Assembly: GCA_964479695.1 (NCBI GenBank)
Contig: CAYZSO010000003.1
Span: 94,138 to 158,137 of the forward strand
Direction of reading: 5' to 3'
From: JAAYZH01 sp964479695
GTDB lineage: Bacteria > Bacillota > Clostridia > Saccharofermentanales > Fastidiosipilaceae
DNA: 64,000 bases
Under the pieces are notes generated by a model. That model did not search any database. It was not told the DNA's origin and worked only from the letters and a program-made list of their open reading frames with translations. Positions 24,314-31,394 of this stretch are shown here, one piece after another (the stretch's first letter is position 1; every line of letters begins with the position of its first letter). Position numbers and translations under genes: made by a program.

Positions 24314-26359
24314 CTATTTGTAACCAAACTCTTCTTTCACTTCGGCGATCAGGCTGTCAATTCTCGCTTTGTTTGTCTCTGAGAGCTCCAAGGTATCATG
24401 GATTTCTTGGACGACTTCGGGCGCATGCTGGTCGACATATTTCAGGAAGTCTCGCTGGAAGCGTAAAACCCGGTTTGTATCGATTGTGTCGAGATGTTTA
24501 TTGTTCAGAGCATATAGAATCAAGACCTGGTGCTCAACCGAGAGCGGCTTATGCTGCATCTGCTTCAGAATTTCCTGGATCTTGGCACCGTGATTCAGCT
24601 GGCTGACCGTGCTGGGATCCAAGTCCGAACCGAATTGTGAGAATACCTGAAGCTCATTATACTGGGCGTACTCGATACGCAGGGGCCCGGCAAGTTCTTT
24701 CATTGCGGGAATCTGCGCGGTTCCGCCGACACGCGAGACCGAAAGCCCGGGGTTTATGGCCGGCCGTATGCCGTTATTAAACAGTTCCGATTCCAGATAG
24801 ATCTGACCATCGGTAATCGAAATAATATTGGTCGGAATGTAGGCTGAGATATCGCCGCCTTGGGTCTCAACGATCGGGAGTGCGGTCAGTGTGCCGCCAC
24901 CCTCATCCAAACTCAGGCAAGCTGCCCGCTCCAAGAGTCTCGAATGGAGATAGAAGATATCTCCGGGATAGGCTTCACGGCCCGGGGGACGCCCCAGAAG
25001 CAAGCTGATCGCACGGTAGGCCACCGCATGTTTCGACAAATCATCATAAACAATCAGAACATCTTTACCCTGATGCATCCATTCTTCGGCAATTGCCGTG
25101 CCTGCGTAAGGCGCAAAATACTGTAAAGCCGAGGAGTCGCTGGCAGGGGAGAGGACAACGGTCGTGTAGGCCATAGCGCCATTCTCCGCCAAGACGCGAA
25201 TGAGACGGGCAACGGTTGAAGATTTCTGGCCGATCGCCACATACACACAGAGGACATCTTTGCCTTTTTGGTTCAGGATGGTATCAATAGCAATGGAAGT
25301 TTTGCCGGTTTCGCGGTCGCCGATGATCAATTCCCTCTGGCCTTTGCCAATCGGAACCAGCGCATCAATCGCCTTGATTCCTGTTTGCAAAGGCTGGTTG
25401 ACTTCGCGTCGTTGGATGACGGAAGGGGCTTCGTTCTCAACCAGACGGTACCTGTCTGCCACAATAGATCCTCGGTCATCAATGGGTTCACCTAAGGAGT
25501 TCACCACGCGCCCCAGCATTCCGTCGCCTACAGGGACATCAGCCATGCGGCCGGTTAATTTCACCGGATCCCCTTCTTTGATTCCGGCATCGGAGCCCAT
25601 AATGATCACGCCGATGCTGTCTTCGTCCAGATTCTGTGCCATGCCGAAAGTACCATTGGTAAATTCCAATAACTCGCCGCTCATGCAATTGCTTAAGCCG
25701 TGAACCCGGGCGATCCCATCGCCGACTTGAATGACTGTTCCGGCTTCGGTAAATTCGTAACGGCCTTTGTAAGTCTTGATCTGGTCCTTGATAATTTCTG
25801 TAATGTTATTTGATTGAACTTCCATTTGGACCTCTCTCTTCAACTTCTCCTTCATCCGGTTCAATTCACTTCTGACTGTTGTGTCGAGAATGAGTCCGTT
25901 ACAAATGATGTAAAAGCCCGCGATGACATCCGGGTCTACATGATAATTGACCTGGACATTTTCGCCGAATTTCTGCCTGATGATCTTACGCACCGTAGCC
26001 TCTTGGTCGTCGCTTAGTGTTTCGGCAGAGACGGCCTTGGCATAGAGCTTACTCAGGTTCCGATTGCCGCTGGGGACATAGGACAGGAGGTCTACGTCAT
26101 CCGGATTATCCCTGCTCTGTTCAATCATGATTTTGAGACGTTCTTGTCGGTTTTCCCGCGCTTCCTCCATGAAACTCTTATCCAAGATATTCCGTTTCTG
26201 GCGCGCTGAGACTTGCGGATCCGTCATAAATTCTTTGATTTCCGGATCATCGATTGCATCCAGAATCATACGGATCTGATCAATATCCTGATCCAGCGTG
26301 TCCACATCAACGCGGAGTTCAAGAAGCGGTTGGGTAAAACTTCCGTTTAACTGGGCCAT
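24314..26359 (-). CDS. atpHA: ATP synthase delta-alpha fusion (atpH-atpA in one frame)
   Basis: A single 681-codon frame. Residues 1-178 are the F1 delta subunit: the ISARQKRNIL-like segment is present as VSARQKRNILDKSF, and the C-terminal block LSKLYAKAVSAETLSDDQ with later VDPDVIAGFYIICNGLILD is typical. Residues 179-681 are a full alpha subunit, with Walker A GDRETGKTS and VYVAIGQKSSTVA. No stop lies between them. Residue 179 is an ATG at 25825, preceded by AGAGAGG at a normal distance, so free alpha could also be made. The codon before it is CAA (25826-25828); one base change would make it TAA, the stop expected in other species. Either a true fusion or a sequencing error is possible. Confidence 0.9.
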   Translation of the reverse strand: MAQLNGSFTQPLLELRVDVDTLDQDIDQIRMILDAIDDPEIKEFMTDPQVSARQKRNILDKSFMEEARENRQERLKIMIEQSRDNPDDVDLLSYVPSGNRNLSKLYAKAVSAETLSDDQEATVRKIIRQKFGENVQVNYHVDPDVIAGFYIICNGLILDTTVRSELNRMKEKLKREVQMEVQSNNITEIIKDQIKTYKGRYEFTEAGTVIQVGDGIARVHGLSNCMSGELLEFTNGTFGMAQNLDEDSIGVIIMGSDAGIKEGDPVKLTGRMADVPVGDGMLGRVVNSLGEPIDDRGSIVADRYRLVENEAPSVIQRREVNQPLQTGIKAIDALVPIGKGQRELIIGDRETGKTSIAIDTILNQKGKDVLCVYVAIGQKSSTVARLIRVLAENGAMAYTTVVLSPASDSSALQYFAPYAGTAIAEEWMHQGKDVLIVYDDLSKHAVAYRAISLLLGRPPGREAYPGDIFYLHSRLLERAACLSLDEGGGTLTALPIVETQGGDISAYIPTNIISITDGQIYLESELFNNGIRPAINPGLSVSRVGGTAQIPAMKELAGPLRIEYAQYNELQVFSQFGSDLDPSTVSQLNHGAKIQEILKQMQHKPLSVEHQVLILYALNNKHLDTIDTNRVLRFQRDFLKYVDQHAPEVVQEIHDTLELSETNKARIDSLIAEVKEEFGYK
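25823..25838 (-). promoter_or_regulatory. Internal ribosome site and ATG of alpha within the delta-alpha frame
   Basis: On the minus strand AGAGAGGTCCAA precedes ATG 25825-25823. The purine run is 5-6 bases before the start, a good Shine-Dalgarno position. It lies in frame inside the fusion, so initiation here would give a 503-residue alpha subunit. Confidence 0.65.
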
Positions 26360-26901
26360 GATTGTTCCTCCATAGCCGCAGTAACGAGATCCGTGTACTT
26401 GGCTTTGGATTCTTCATCCATTTCATTCTGTATGAATTTTTCCGCCATCAGAGCCGAGTAGTCAATGACTTGGATACGCATTTCTTCACGCATCCTTCGG
26501 GAATCTTCACCGGCTTTTTGGGCTTGTTGTTCTTTGATTTCTGCCGCCTCGGCCTTGGCCTGGGCTATGATTTCTTCTTTGTTCTTCAAGGCCGCAGCTT
26601 CAGCTTGGGCCAGAATTTCTGACCGTTCCTTCTGAATATCTTGCAATTTTTGCTCGTACTCAGCCTTCAGTTCATCCACGTGAACCATCTGATCTTCCGC
26701 TGACGCAATTTCTTGCGCAATCTTGTCTTGACGTTTCTGCAAAAACTCCTTGACCGGTTTGTAGAGCAATTTCGTAAGGAACGCGAACAGAATCACAGCA
26801 TTCAGCAGCTGTATGCCAATCTGAATCAGCGTTTGTTGATCGAGTCCGAATAGGCGCCCTTCCGGTACGGTCGAGTTCAAAAAAATGAACAAGTTTGTCA
26901 A
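26347..26901 (-). CDS. atpF: ATP synthase F0 b subunit
   Basis: The 184-residue peripheral stalk subunit. One membrane helix lies near residues 25-47 (IQIGIQLLNAVILFAFLTKLL), followed by KPVKEFLQKRQDKI and a long charged coiled coil rich in Ala, Glu and Lys. Its 3' end overlaps the delta start by 13 bp. Unlike in mycobacteria, b is not fused to delta here; the delta fusion is with alpha instead. Confidence 0.96.
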   Translation of the reverse strand: MTNLFIFLNSTVPEGRLFGLDQQTLIQIGIQLLNAVILFAFLTKLLYKPVKEFLQKRQDKIAQEIASAEDQMVHVDELKAEYEQKLQDIQKERSEILAQAEAAALKNKEEIIAQAKAEAAEIKEQQAQKAGEDSRRMREEMRIQVIDYSALMAEKFIQNEMDEESKAKYTDLVTAAMEEQSWPS

Positions 26902-26948
26902 TTCAGATTCCTCCTTCTGTAATCATGTGATCAAGCAAGGCCAAGCAC

Positions 26949-27221
26949 TTAGCCCAGCAAGCCTACGAACTGGTTCACAAGCGGGTTCGCGAAGATGAGT
27001 ATGATCGCGATCAGAAGACCGTAAATACCGGACGTTTCAGCCATAGCCAAACCAATAAACATCGTAGAGCGGATGTTATCGTAGGATTCCGGCTGTCTGG
27101 CCATGGATTCGATTGCCTGAGCGGAGATTCGGGCTTGTCCAAACGTGGTGAAAAGACCGTTCAGGAGCGCGATTGCTGCTGCGATCTGGGCGGCTGCCAT
27201 GACGATGGCTAAATCTGACAT
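26949..27221 (-). CDS. atpE: ATP synthase F0 c subunit, sodium-type residues
   Basis: A 90-residue proteolipid with two membrane helices and the loop ARQPES. The first helix region has FGQA with a glutamine that aligns with Gln32 of the Ilyobacter tartaricus Na+ c ring. The second helix has AMAETSGIY, placing Glu, Thr and Ser where Ilyobacter has Glu65, Ser66 and Thr67. The loop and the C-terminal ANPLVNQFVGLLG also follow the Ilyobacter pattern, with a small insertion. These residues allow Na+ binding; this remains an inference from alignment by eye. Confidence 0.96.
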   Translation of the reverse strand: MSDLAIVMAAAQIAAAIALLNGLFTTFGQARISAQAIESMARQPESYDNIRSTMFIGLAMAETSGIYGLLIAIILIFANPLVNQFVGLLG

Positions 27222-27340
27222 AATGTTTGTCCTCCAATAATGTGTGTTTTTCTTTGCTTCTTCTGGTTTCGTTTTGTTTGTAATGATTGGTCTGTCGTTG
27301 GCCTTCTGCTGCAGTTCAGGGTGCGGAGGGAGTTTGAATC

Positions 27341-27359
27341 GGCGGCTTTGGCCAAAGCC
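27341..27359. repeat. Best copy of a palindrome scattered through the window
   Basis: GGCGGCTTTGG joined to CCAAAGCC. This copy sits in the 161-bp gap between the atpE start and the atpB stop. The 10-bp core TTTGGCCAAA recurs perfectly at 4497, 8167, 10186, 19250, 22785, 27347, 29418, 45684, 52704, 60284 and 62784. The longer half-site GGCTTTGGCC, on either strand, occurs at 3154, 5781, 8170, 10189, 11721, 18395, 19247, 20171, 27344, 27350, 31053, 32654, 32699, 36912, 45687, 51724, 52701, 54069, 62787 and 63342. Copies lie in genes in several frames and in gaps. Confidence 0.9.
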
Positions 27360-27382
27360 ACCTGCTCCAACCCCATACCCCT

Positions 27383-28060
27383 TCAGGCGGCTGCGTTATA
27401 GATATACATCATGCTGATGATGACGAAGATGTAGGTCTGCAAGGCGCCGAACGCCACGTCAAAAATGCCATGCAGGATCGCCGGAATTCCGATATGGGCG
27501 AGGATAGGGGTGAGCCCGTAGTAGAGCGCGAGCAGAATCGTGCCTGACAACATGTTGCCGAACAAACGGAAGCTCAACGATACGGGCTTCGCAAGCTCAC
27601 CGATCAGGTTGACCGGCAAGAATACGGGGTGCGGAACAAGGAGGTCTCTGCCATAATCGCCTTTGCGGTGCTTGATCCCAAGGAAGACCATCAGGAAAAA
27701 CGACACCAATGCCAAAGCAAAAGTGGTGGCCCAATCGGCTGTCGGTGCCCGGAGACCAATGACACTAGAAAGTGCGCTGAAAAGGATGAAGAGAAAGGTG
27801 GAGAAGAACCAGGGGGAGACGTAAGATAATTTGGGGCTCAAGGCACCGGTGGCGAACTTGTCGAATGACTCAACAACGGCCTCGGTTACATTCTGCAGAC
27901 CGCTCGGCACGGCCTTATAGTTTTTCAGACCGATTCTGGCGATCACGGCCAGGATAATCAGCACACCCATTATGATCCAGGTGTTGACTATGGTTTCTGT
28001 GATCCAAATTTCCAGATCGCCTATTCGCAGGACCGCATAGTTATCAATTGTTAAATCCAT
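27383..28060 (-). CDS. atpB: ATP synthase F0 a subunit
   Basis: The 225-residue stator subunit that forms the ion half-channels. The essential arginine is in SLSFRLFGNML, and KPVSLSFR with the preceding LIGELAKP is the canonical block. Five to six membrane helices are visible. The C-terminus is ITSMMYIYNAAA-like (ISMMYIYNAAA), close to the usual YLxxA end. Confidence 0.97.
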   Translation of the reverse strand: MDLTIDNYAVLRIGDLEIWITETIVNTWIIMGVLIILAVIARIGLKNYKAVPSGLQNVTEAVVESFDKFATGALSPKLSYVSPWFFSTFLFILFSALSSVIGLRAPTADWATTFALALVSFFLMVFLGIKHRKGDYGRDLLVPHPVFLPVNLIGELAKPVSLSFRLFGNMLSGTILLALYYGLTPILAHIGIPAILHGIFDVAFGALQTYIFVIISMMYIYNAAA

Positions 28061-28078
28061 AGAGGATCTCCTCTCTTC

Positions 28079-28672
28079 CTAAATTACGTAATCGTCTTCG
28101 TCTCTGATCGTGTCACCGGAGGCTTCACGGATCGTTCTACTTTCCTTATTTCGTTCGATAGTTGGTTCGACATTCATGTTGATGTCGGGTTCGGCATTCA
28201 TGTTGATGTCGGGTTCGGCATTTGGCTCGGAATTCTCGTCAGTGTTCGGTGCAGGACTAGCGGGGCTAGTGGGGCTAGCGGGGCTAGCGGCGCGGTCCTT
28301 CTTCGTCATCATATTGGCAGCGTACACCGCGATCTGGAAACTGAAGACGCCGGCAACAACCCCCCAGAGACTGATCTGATCGATCAAAGCCCCTGCTAGG
28401 AGCGCAGCGGCGGTTAGAGCAAAACGCAATAAATTTTGCCCCGTGATGTAGGCGTTCGGATTCGAGACTTCCGGTGTCAAAGACTTGGTCACCGCGCGTT
28501 CGAGCATGAATATTTTAAGGATACTGACGCCGGCTCCCAGGATTGCCCCAAACAAAAAGGGTAAGAAAGCCAAGGACCGATAATAAACAAGAGAGGCGAG
28601 AACACAAATAAACGTAACAACGACAACCCAGAGAATCATTTTCTTGGCAATTGTGTGTACATTCATTCGCAT
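28079..28672 (-). CDS. atpI: AtpI-like ATP synthase protein I with repetitive tail
   Basis: A 197-residue membrane protein between atpZ-like and atpB, the normal place for AtpI. Four hydrophobic segments cover residues 12-125. AtpI-type proteins help assemble the c ring. Past residue 130 there is a polar tail made of repeats: ASP triplets (ASPASPTSPASPAP) and two copies of EPDINMNAEP-like units, encoded by short tandem DNA repeats near 28170-28290. Typical AtpI is about 120-130 residues, so the tail is an addition. Confidence 0.8.
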   Translation of the reverse strand: MRMNVHTIAKKMILWVVVVTFICVLASLVYYRSLAFLPFLFGAILGAGVSILKIFMLERAVTKSLTPEVSNPNAYITGQNLLRFALTAAALLAGALIDQISLWGVVAGVFSFQIAVYAANMMTKKDRAASPASPTSPASPAPNTDENSEPNAEPDINMNAEPDINMNVEPTIERNKESRTIREASGDTIRDEDDYVI

Positions 28673-28707
28673 GGTTCCTTTCCGTCTATTTAATGCATAG
28701 CAATAAC

Positions 28708-28983
28708 CTATTGTTTATCATTAGATATGGCAAAAAGGGACTTCAAAGCAGCAATCACGCCCAATAGTGAACCGATAATCAATAACCATGGCGAACTCCC
28801 AAAGAGTTCATCTAAATATTTTCCCACCAAAACCCCGATCAGGACTGAGGCGGCCATGGTGAAACCAATTTGTGAAAATGCGGCAAACGTTCGTAAGGCC
28901 CCATTTCTCTTGGTTTCATTTTTTTTATCATCCTTTTCCGGCTTAGCCGATTCCGGTCTATCCGAATCTGTCTTGTCTGACAT
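28708..28983 (-). CDS. atpZ: AtpZ/AtpI-family small membrane protein
   Basis: A 91-residue protein with a charged, Lys/Asp-rich N-terminus and two membrane helices (FSQIGFTMAASVLIGVLVGKYLDE and SPWLLIIGSLLGVIAALKSLF). The pattern matches the AtpZ/AtpI family (PF09527), often the first gene of atp operons and thought to act with AtpI as a magnesium or calcium transporter or assembly factor. ATG 28983 has AAGGAGATG upstream; a longer start is unsupported. Confidence 0.85.
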   Translation of the reverse strand: MSDKTDSDRPESAKPEKDDKKNETKRNGALRTFAAFSQIGFTMAASVLIGVLVGKYLDELFGSSPWLLIIGSLLGVIAALKSLFAISNDKQ

Positions 28984-29214
28984 TGCGGCACATCTCCTTA
29001 TAAAAATGCTTAGAGACGCCGATAGGATCAAAGCATATCAATCTGGTGCTGAATTTCCCTTGGTTAATAAGTTAACATAGAAGATTTGAAAGGTCTAGAA
29101 CCGATTGCATCGGAAACAGGAAATGAAGTAAATAAATTGTTGCCATCGCTTCATTTTTGTTAACGTTTTGTTTGCAATTGGGGGTTATGAATAGCTTATG
29201 AATTGACTCATTTC

Positions 29215-29280
29215 GTACCTGATCTGTACCCAGGGAGTACCGTTATGCTTCCCATATAGTACCTTTTTAGTACCTGTAAC
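29215..29280. repeat. Six helically phased 11-bp units carrying GTACC
   Basis: GTACC starts at 29215, 29226, 29237, 29259 and 29270. The spacings are 11, 11, 22 and 11 bp; the missing place at 29248 holds CTTCC. Each 11-bp unit thus shows the same face of the helix. The 6-bp remainder is A/T-rich in part. This is the format of head-to-tail sites for OmpR/PhoB-type response regulators. Confidence 0.7.
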
Positions 29281-29283
29281 ATG

Positions 29284-29307
29284 ATAAAAGCCCGATTTCT
29301 CGGGCTT
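29284..29307 (-). terminator. Terminator of the tRNA-Ala gene
   Basis: On the minus strand AAGCCCGA, loop GAAA, TCGGGCTT, then T-rich sequence (plus-strand stem 29288-29295 and 29100-style partner at 29300-29307). It ends transcription 12 bp after the tRNA. Confidence 0.85.
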
Positions 29308-29318
29308 CCTTCTCTAAT

Positions 29319-29394
29319 TGGTGGAGACGAAGAGGATCGAACTCTCGACCTTACGGATGCGAACCGTACGCTCTCCCAGCTGAGCTACGCCCCC
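29319..29394 (-). tRNA. tRNA-Ala, anticodon CGC
   Basis: Read on the minus strand, the acceptor GGGGGCG pairs with CGTCTCC (two G-U pairs), the D arm is AGCTCAGCTGGGAGAGC, the anticodon stem TACGG/CCGTA encloses the loop TTCGCAT with anticodon CGC, and the T arm has GTTCGATCC. A73 and an encoded CCA follow, 76 nt in all. It reads GCG alanine codons. Confidence 0.93.
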
Positions 29395-29407
29395 ATAACA
29401 GAAGTCG

Positions 29408-29436
29408 ATTATAAAACTTTGGCCAAAGCTTGGCAA
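29408..29436 (-). promoter_or_regulatory. Promoter of tRNA-Ala with the scattered palindrome in its spacer
   Basis: On the minus strand TTGCCA (29436-29431), a 17-bp spacer, and TATAAT (29413-29408). The spacer is AGCTTTGGCCAAAGTTT, so a copy of the window-wide palindrome lies exactly between the two boxes. Confidence 0.75.
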
Positions 29437-29519
29437 GATGCGAAAAAAAGACGGCAGGACGGCAAGGCGGTAGGGCGGTAGGGCGGTGTGTGATTCTCTA
29501 AGTAAACTCATACTCCGTT

Positions 29520-30503
29520 TTATTCCTGTATAAAGTAATCCATATCCACTTTTTGAATTTTATACTGATAAACCGTGCTTACGCCAACCCCATAAGTGAT
29601 CATAAGTCTTGTAAGTTCAGCACCATTTATGAGAACTACCTTGCCGGCATTATTTGAACGGGCATACTCTTTTGCCCCGACGCTGAAATCTGAAGTGGTT
29701 ATAAACACCCCTTTTCTGGCACCTTCGCCTACTAAGGCCCCTACAAATTTCTGCACTTCAGGTCTTGACACTTGGTTTCCATGCGCCCACCGTTTAGCCT
29801 GCACATAAATATAGTCGAGTCCCAATTCATCTTCTTTGATTAGACCATCAATGCCCCCATCACCTGATGCCGGGGTATGAATGATGTTGGCGTTGTCTTT
29901 GCCACCATAACCCATAGCTATCAGGAGATCCAAGACTAGTTTTTCAAAAAACACGGGATCCATATCCATGATAGCTTGCATAAGATCTTCAGAGAGCTTG
30001 CGATGTAAAAGTTTCTGGGCTCCGTCAATTAAAACCTCAGGTGTTTCATCAAGAGGGAAGTCAACGGGAGTTTTACTCTTGCCAATTGGTTCATTTTTAT
30101 TGGGGGTCAGAGAGGTATTAGGAGAGTCTTCAATCACTTCATTTGTCTTCCCTTGTCTCGAACGACTTTGGAACTCATTGAAAGCATCGATTTTTCTCAA
30201 ATCGTCAGTCGTGATAGCGTAACCATTTTTCTCAATATAATTCTTACCCTCTTGGGATAATTGATAGACTCCTCTCCTGGGTCTTTCAATAAATCCGGCT
30301 TGGAATAAGTATTGCAATGCCCAGTTTGCCCGATTATTGAAGACGGTTCCGGAATTTGAAGGCAATAGCTCACTCAGCTCTTCTTGCGATAAGCCACGCA
30401 CCTGACTGATTTCTTTACGAATGGTATCTACCTTTTTTCCCTTACCATCGCTTAAAACCTTAAGAACATCCGGAAACATCTCATCATATTTTGGAAGTGC
30501 CAC
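29520..30503 (-). CDS. mrr: Mrr-family restriction endonuclease (type IV-like)
   Basis: A 327-residue DNA endonuclease. The N-terminal 100 residues are an Mrr winged-helix domain (MFPDVLKVLSDGKGKK, FIERPRRGVYQLSQEGKNYI). The C-terminal nuclease domain has FEKLVLDLLIAMGYGG, then SGDGGIDGLI with the catalytic aspartate, and VQAKRW with the QxK pair. Mrr enzymes cut methylated foreign DNA. A polar linker with NTSLTPNKNE joins the domains. No methylase gene is adjacent. Low-complexity repeats lie upstream at 30590-30660. Confidence 0.93.
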   Translation of the reverse strand: MALPKYDEMFPDVLKVLSDGKGKKVDTIRKEISQVRGLSQEELSELLPSNSGTVFNNRANWALQYLFQAGFIERPRRGVYQLSQEGKNYIEKNGYAITTDDLRKIDAFNEFQSRSRQGKTNEVIEDSPNTSLTPNKNEPIGKSKTPVDFPLDETPEVLIDGAQKLLHRKLSEDLMQAIMDMDPVFFEKLVLDLLIAMGYGGKDNANIIHTPASGDGGIDGLIKEDELGLDYIYVQAKRWAHGNQVSRPEVQKFVGALVGEGARKGVFITTSDFSVGAKEYARSNNAGKVVLINGAELTRLMITYGVGVSTVYQYKIQKVDMDYFIQE

Positions 30504-30587
30504 GTTTTTTTTACCTCAATTCCACTCTCAGAAGCATATGCAGATATACTATTATCAGATATCTTAAGAATATTCTCAACTGAATGA

Positions 30588-30655
30588 TATCGGAGGGCGG
30601 AAAGCGGGAAGCGGAAAGCGGAAATCGGGAATCCGGAGAGCGGAAATCTTGTGGA
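30588..30655. repeat. Degenerate GCGGAAA(G) tandem repeat upstream of mrr
   Basis: About seven copies of a GCGG(A)AA(G/TC) heptamer-like unit run from GGCGGAAAGCGGG to AGAGCGGAAATC. They lie in the 259-bp divergent gap between mrr and thpR and code for nothing visible. Confidence 0.7.
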
Positions 30656-30714
30656 AATCAAGAACAGAATGAGGGAGAAATGAAGAGTGAGATCGAGTCA
30701 CCTCAAAATCCTAA

Positions 30715-30742
30715 TTCAAACCAGTCGTTCTTATAGTAAAAT
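30715..30742 (+). promoter_or_regulatory. Possible promoter of thpR
   Basis: TTCAAA (30715-30720), a 16-bp spacer and TAAAAT (30737-30742), 20 bp before the ATG. Confidence 0.4.
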
Positions 30743-30762
30743 AATGTGACCAGAGGGGAGGG

Positions 30763-31317
30763 ATGACAGTGGAAGATAAGAGATTATTTACCGGTATCAG
30801 GCTTAACCAGGATGTACGAGCTGTTTTGAAGAAGAATGCGAACCAATTGGAACAGACAGGGAAGATTCGTCTGACCAGAGAAGAAAATTTTCACTTGACG
30901 CTGATTTATGTCGGTGGAACCTCCCGAGAACAAGATGTGAGGTTGGCCTTACGCGAACTTGCCTGTGAACCATTCATGGTGGAATTTTCGGAGGCAGGCT
31001 GGTTTCACAGACCGGAAGGACTCTTAATCTGGCAGGGAGTGAAGGTGAATGCGGCTTTGGCCGACTTACACAAACAACTAAATGCGAATCTCTGCTGGCG
31101 CGGATTTTGCGGCCCGGACCTCAAATACACACCCCATATTACCTTGGGCCGGCGCTACAGGCCGAACCGCAACCAGCATCTTGAAACGATCTTACCCAAT
31201 CTTGAGATCCCGCCCGCTATGCTGGTCGACAGTGTCAGCGTGTTTGAATCCAGAAGAGAAGATGATCAGCTCGTTTACGAAGAGCTGGAGAGGCTGGAAC
31301 TGAAGAAATTTGAATAA
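30763..31317 (+). CDS. thpR: RNA 2',3'-cyclic phosphodiesterase (ThpR/2H family)
   Basis: A 184-residue enzyme of the 2H phosphoesterase superfamily, which opens 2',3'-cyclic RNA ends. The two HxT motifs are visible: HLTLIYVG at about residues 45-52 and HITLGR at about 125-130. The usual length is 170-190. GAGGGGAGGG precedes the ATG. It stands between mrr and metY. Confidence 0.92.
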   Translation: MTVEDKRLFTGIRLNQDVRAVLKKNANQLEQTGKIRLTREENFHLTLIYVGGTSREQDVRLALRELACEPFMVEFSEAGWFHRPEGLLIWQGVKVNAALADLHKQLNANLCWRGFCGPDLKYTPHITLGRRYRPNRNQHLETILPNLEIPPAMLVDSVSVFESRREDDQLVYEELERLELKKFE

Positions 31318-31394
31318 AACCGTTTAGCTTAATAAACGATTAATTGAGTGAATCGTTCGACAAATCGTTCGGAGAATAGGTGGGAGAGAAGTTT

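Larger units (their letters stand above)
28984..29318. other. Gap upstream of the atp operon
   Basis: No gene is seen. It should hold the atp promoter, but I find no convincing -35/-10 pair. It contains a small perfect hairpin (CCGAT and ATCGG, 29101-29113), an inverted repeat AAATGAAG/CTTCATTT (29121-29128 and 29149-29156), the phased GTACC array (29215-29280) and the terminator of the tRNA-Ala gene. Confidence 0.6.

Noticed and set aside
31318..31394. SAM riboswitch before metY
   Set aside because: The gap is only 77 bp, has small ATCGTTCG repeats and lacks the S-box core.
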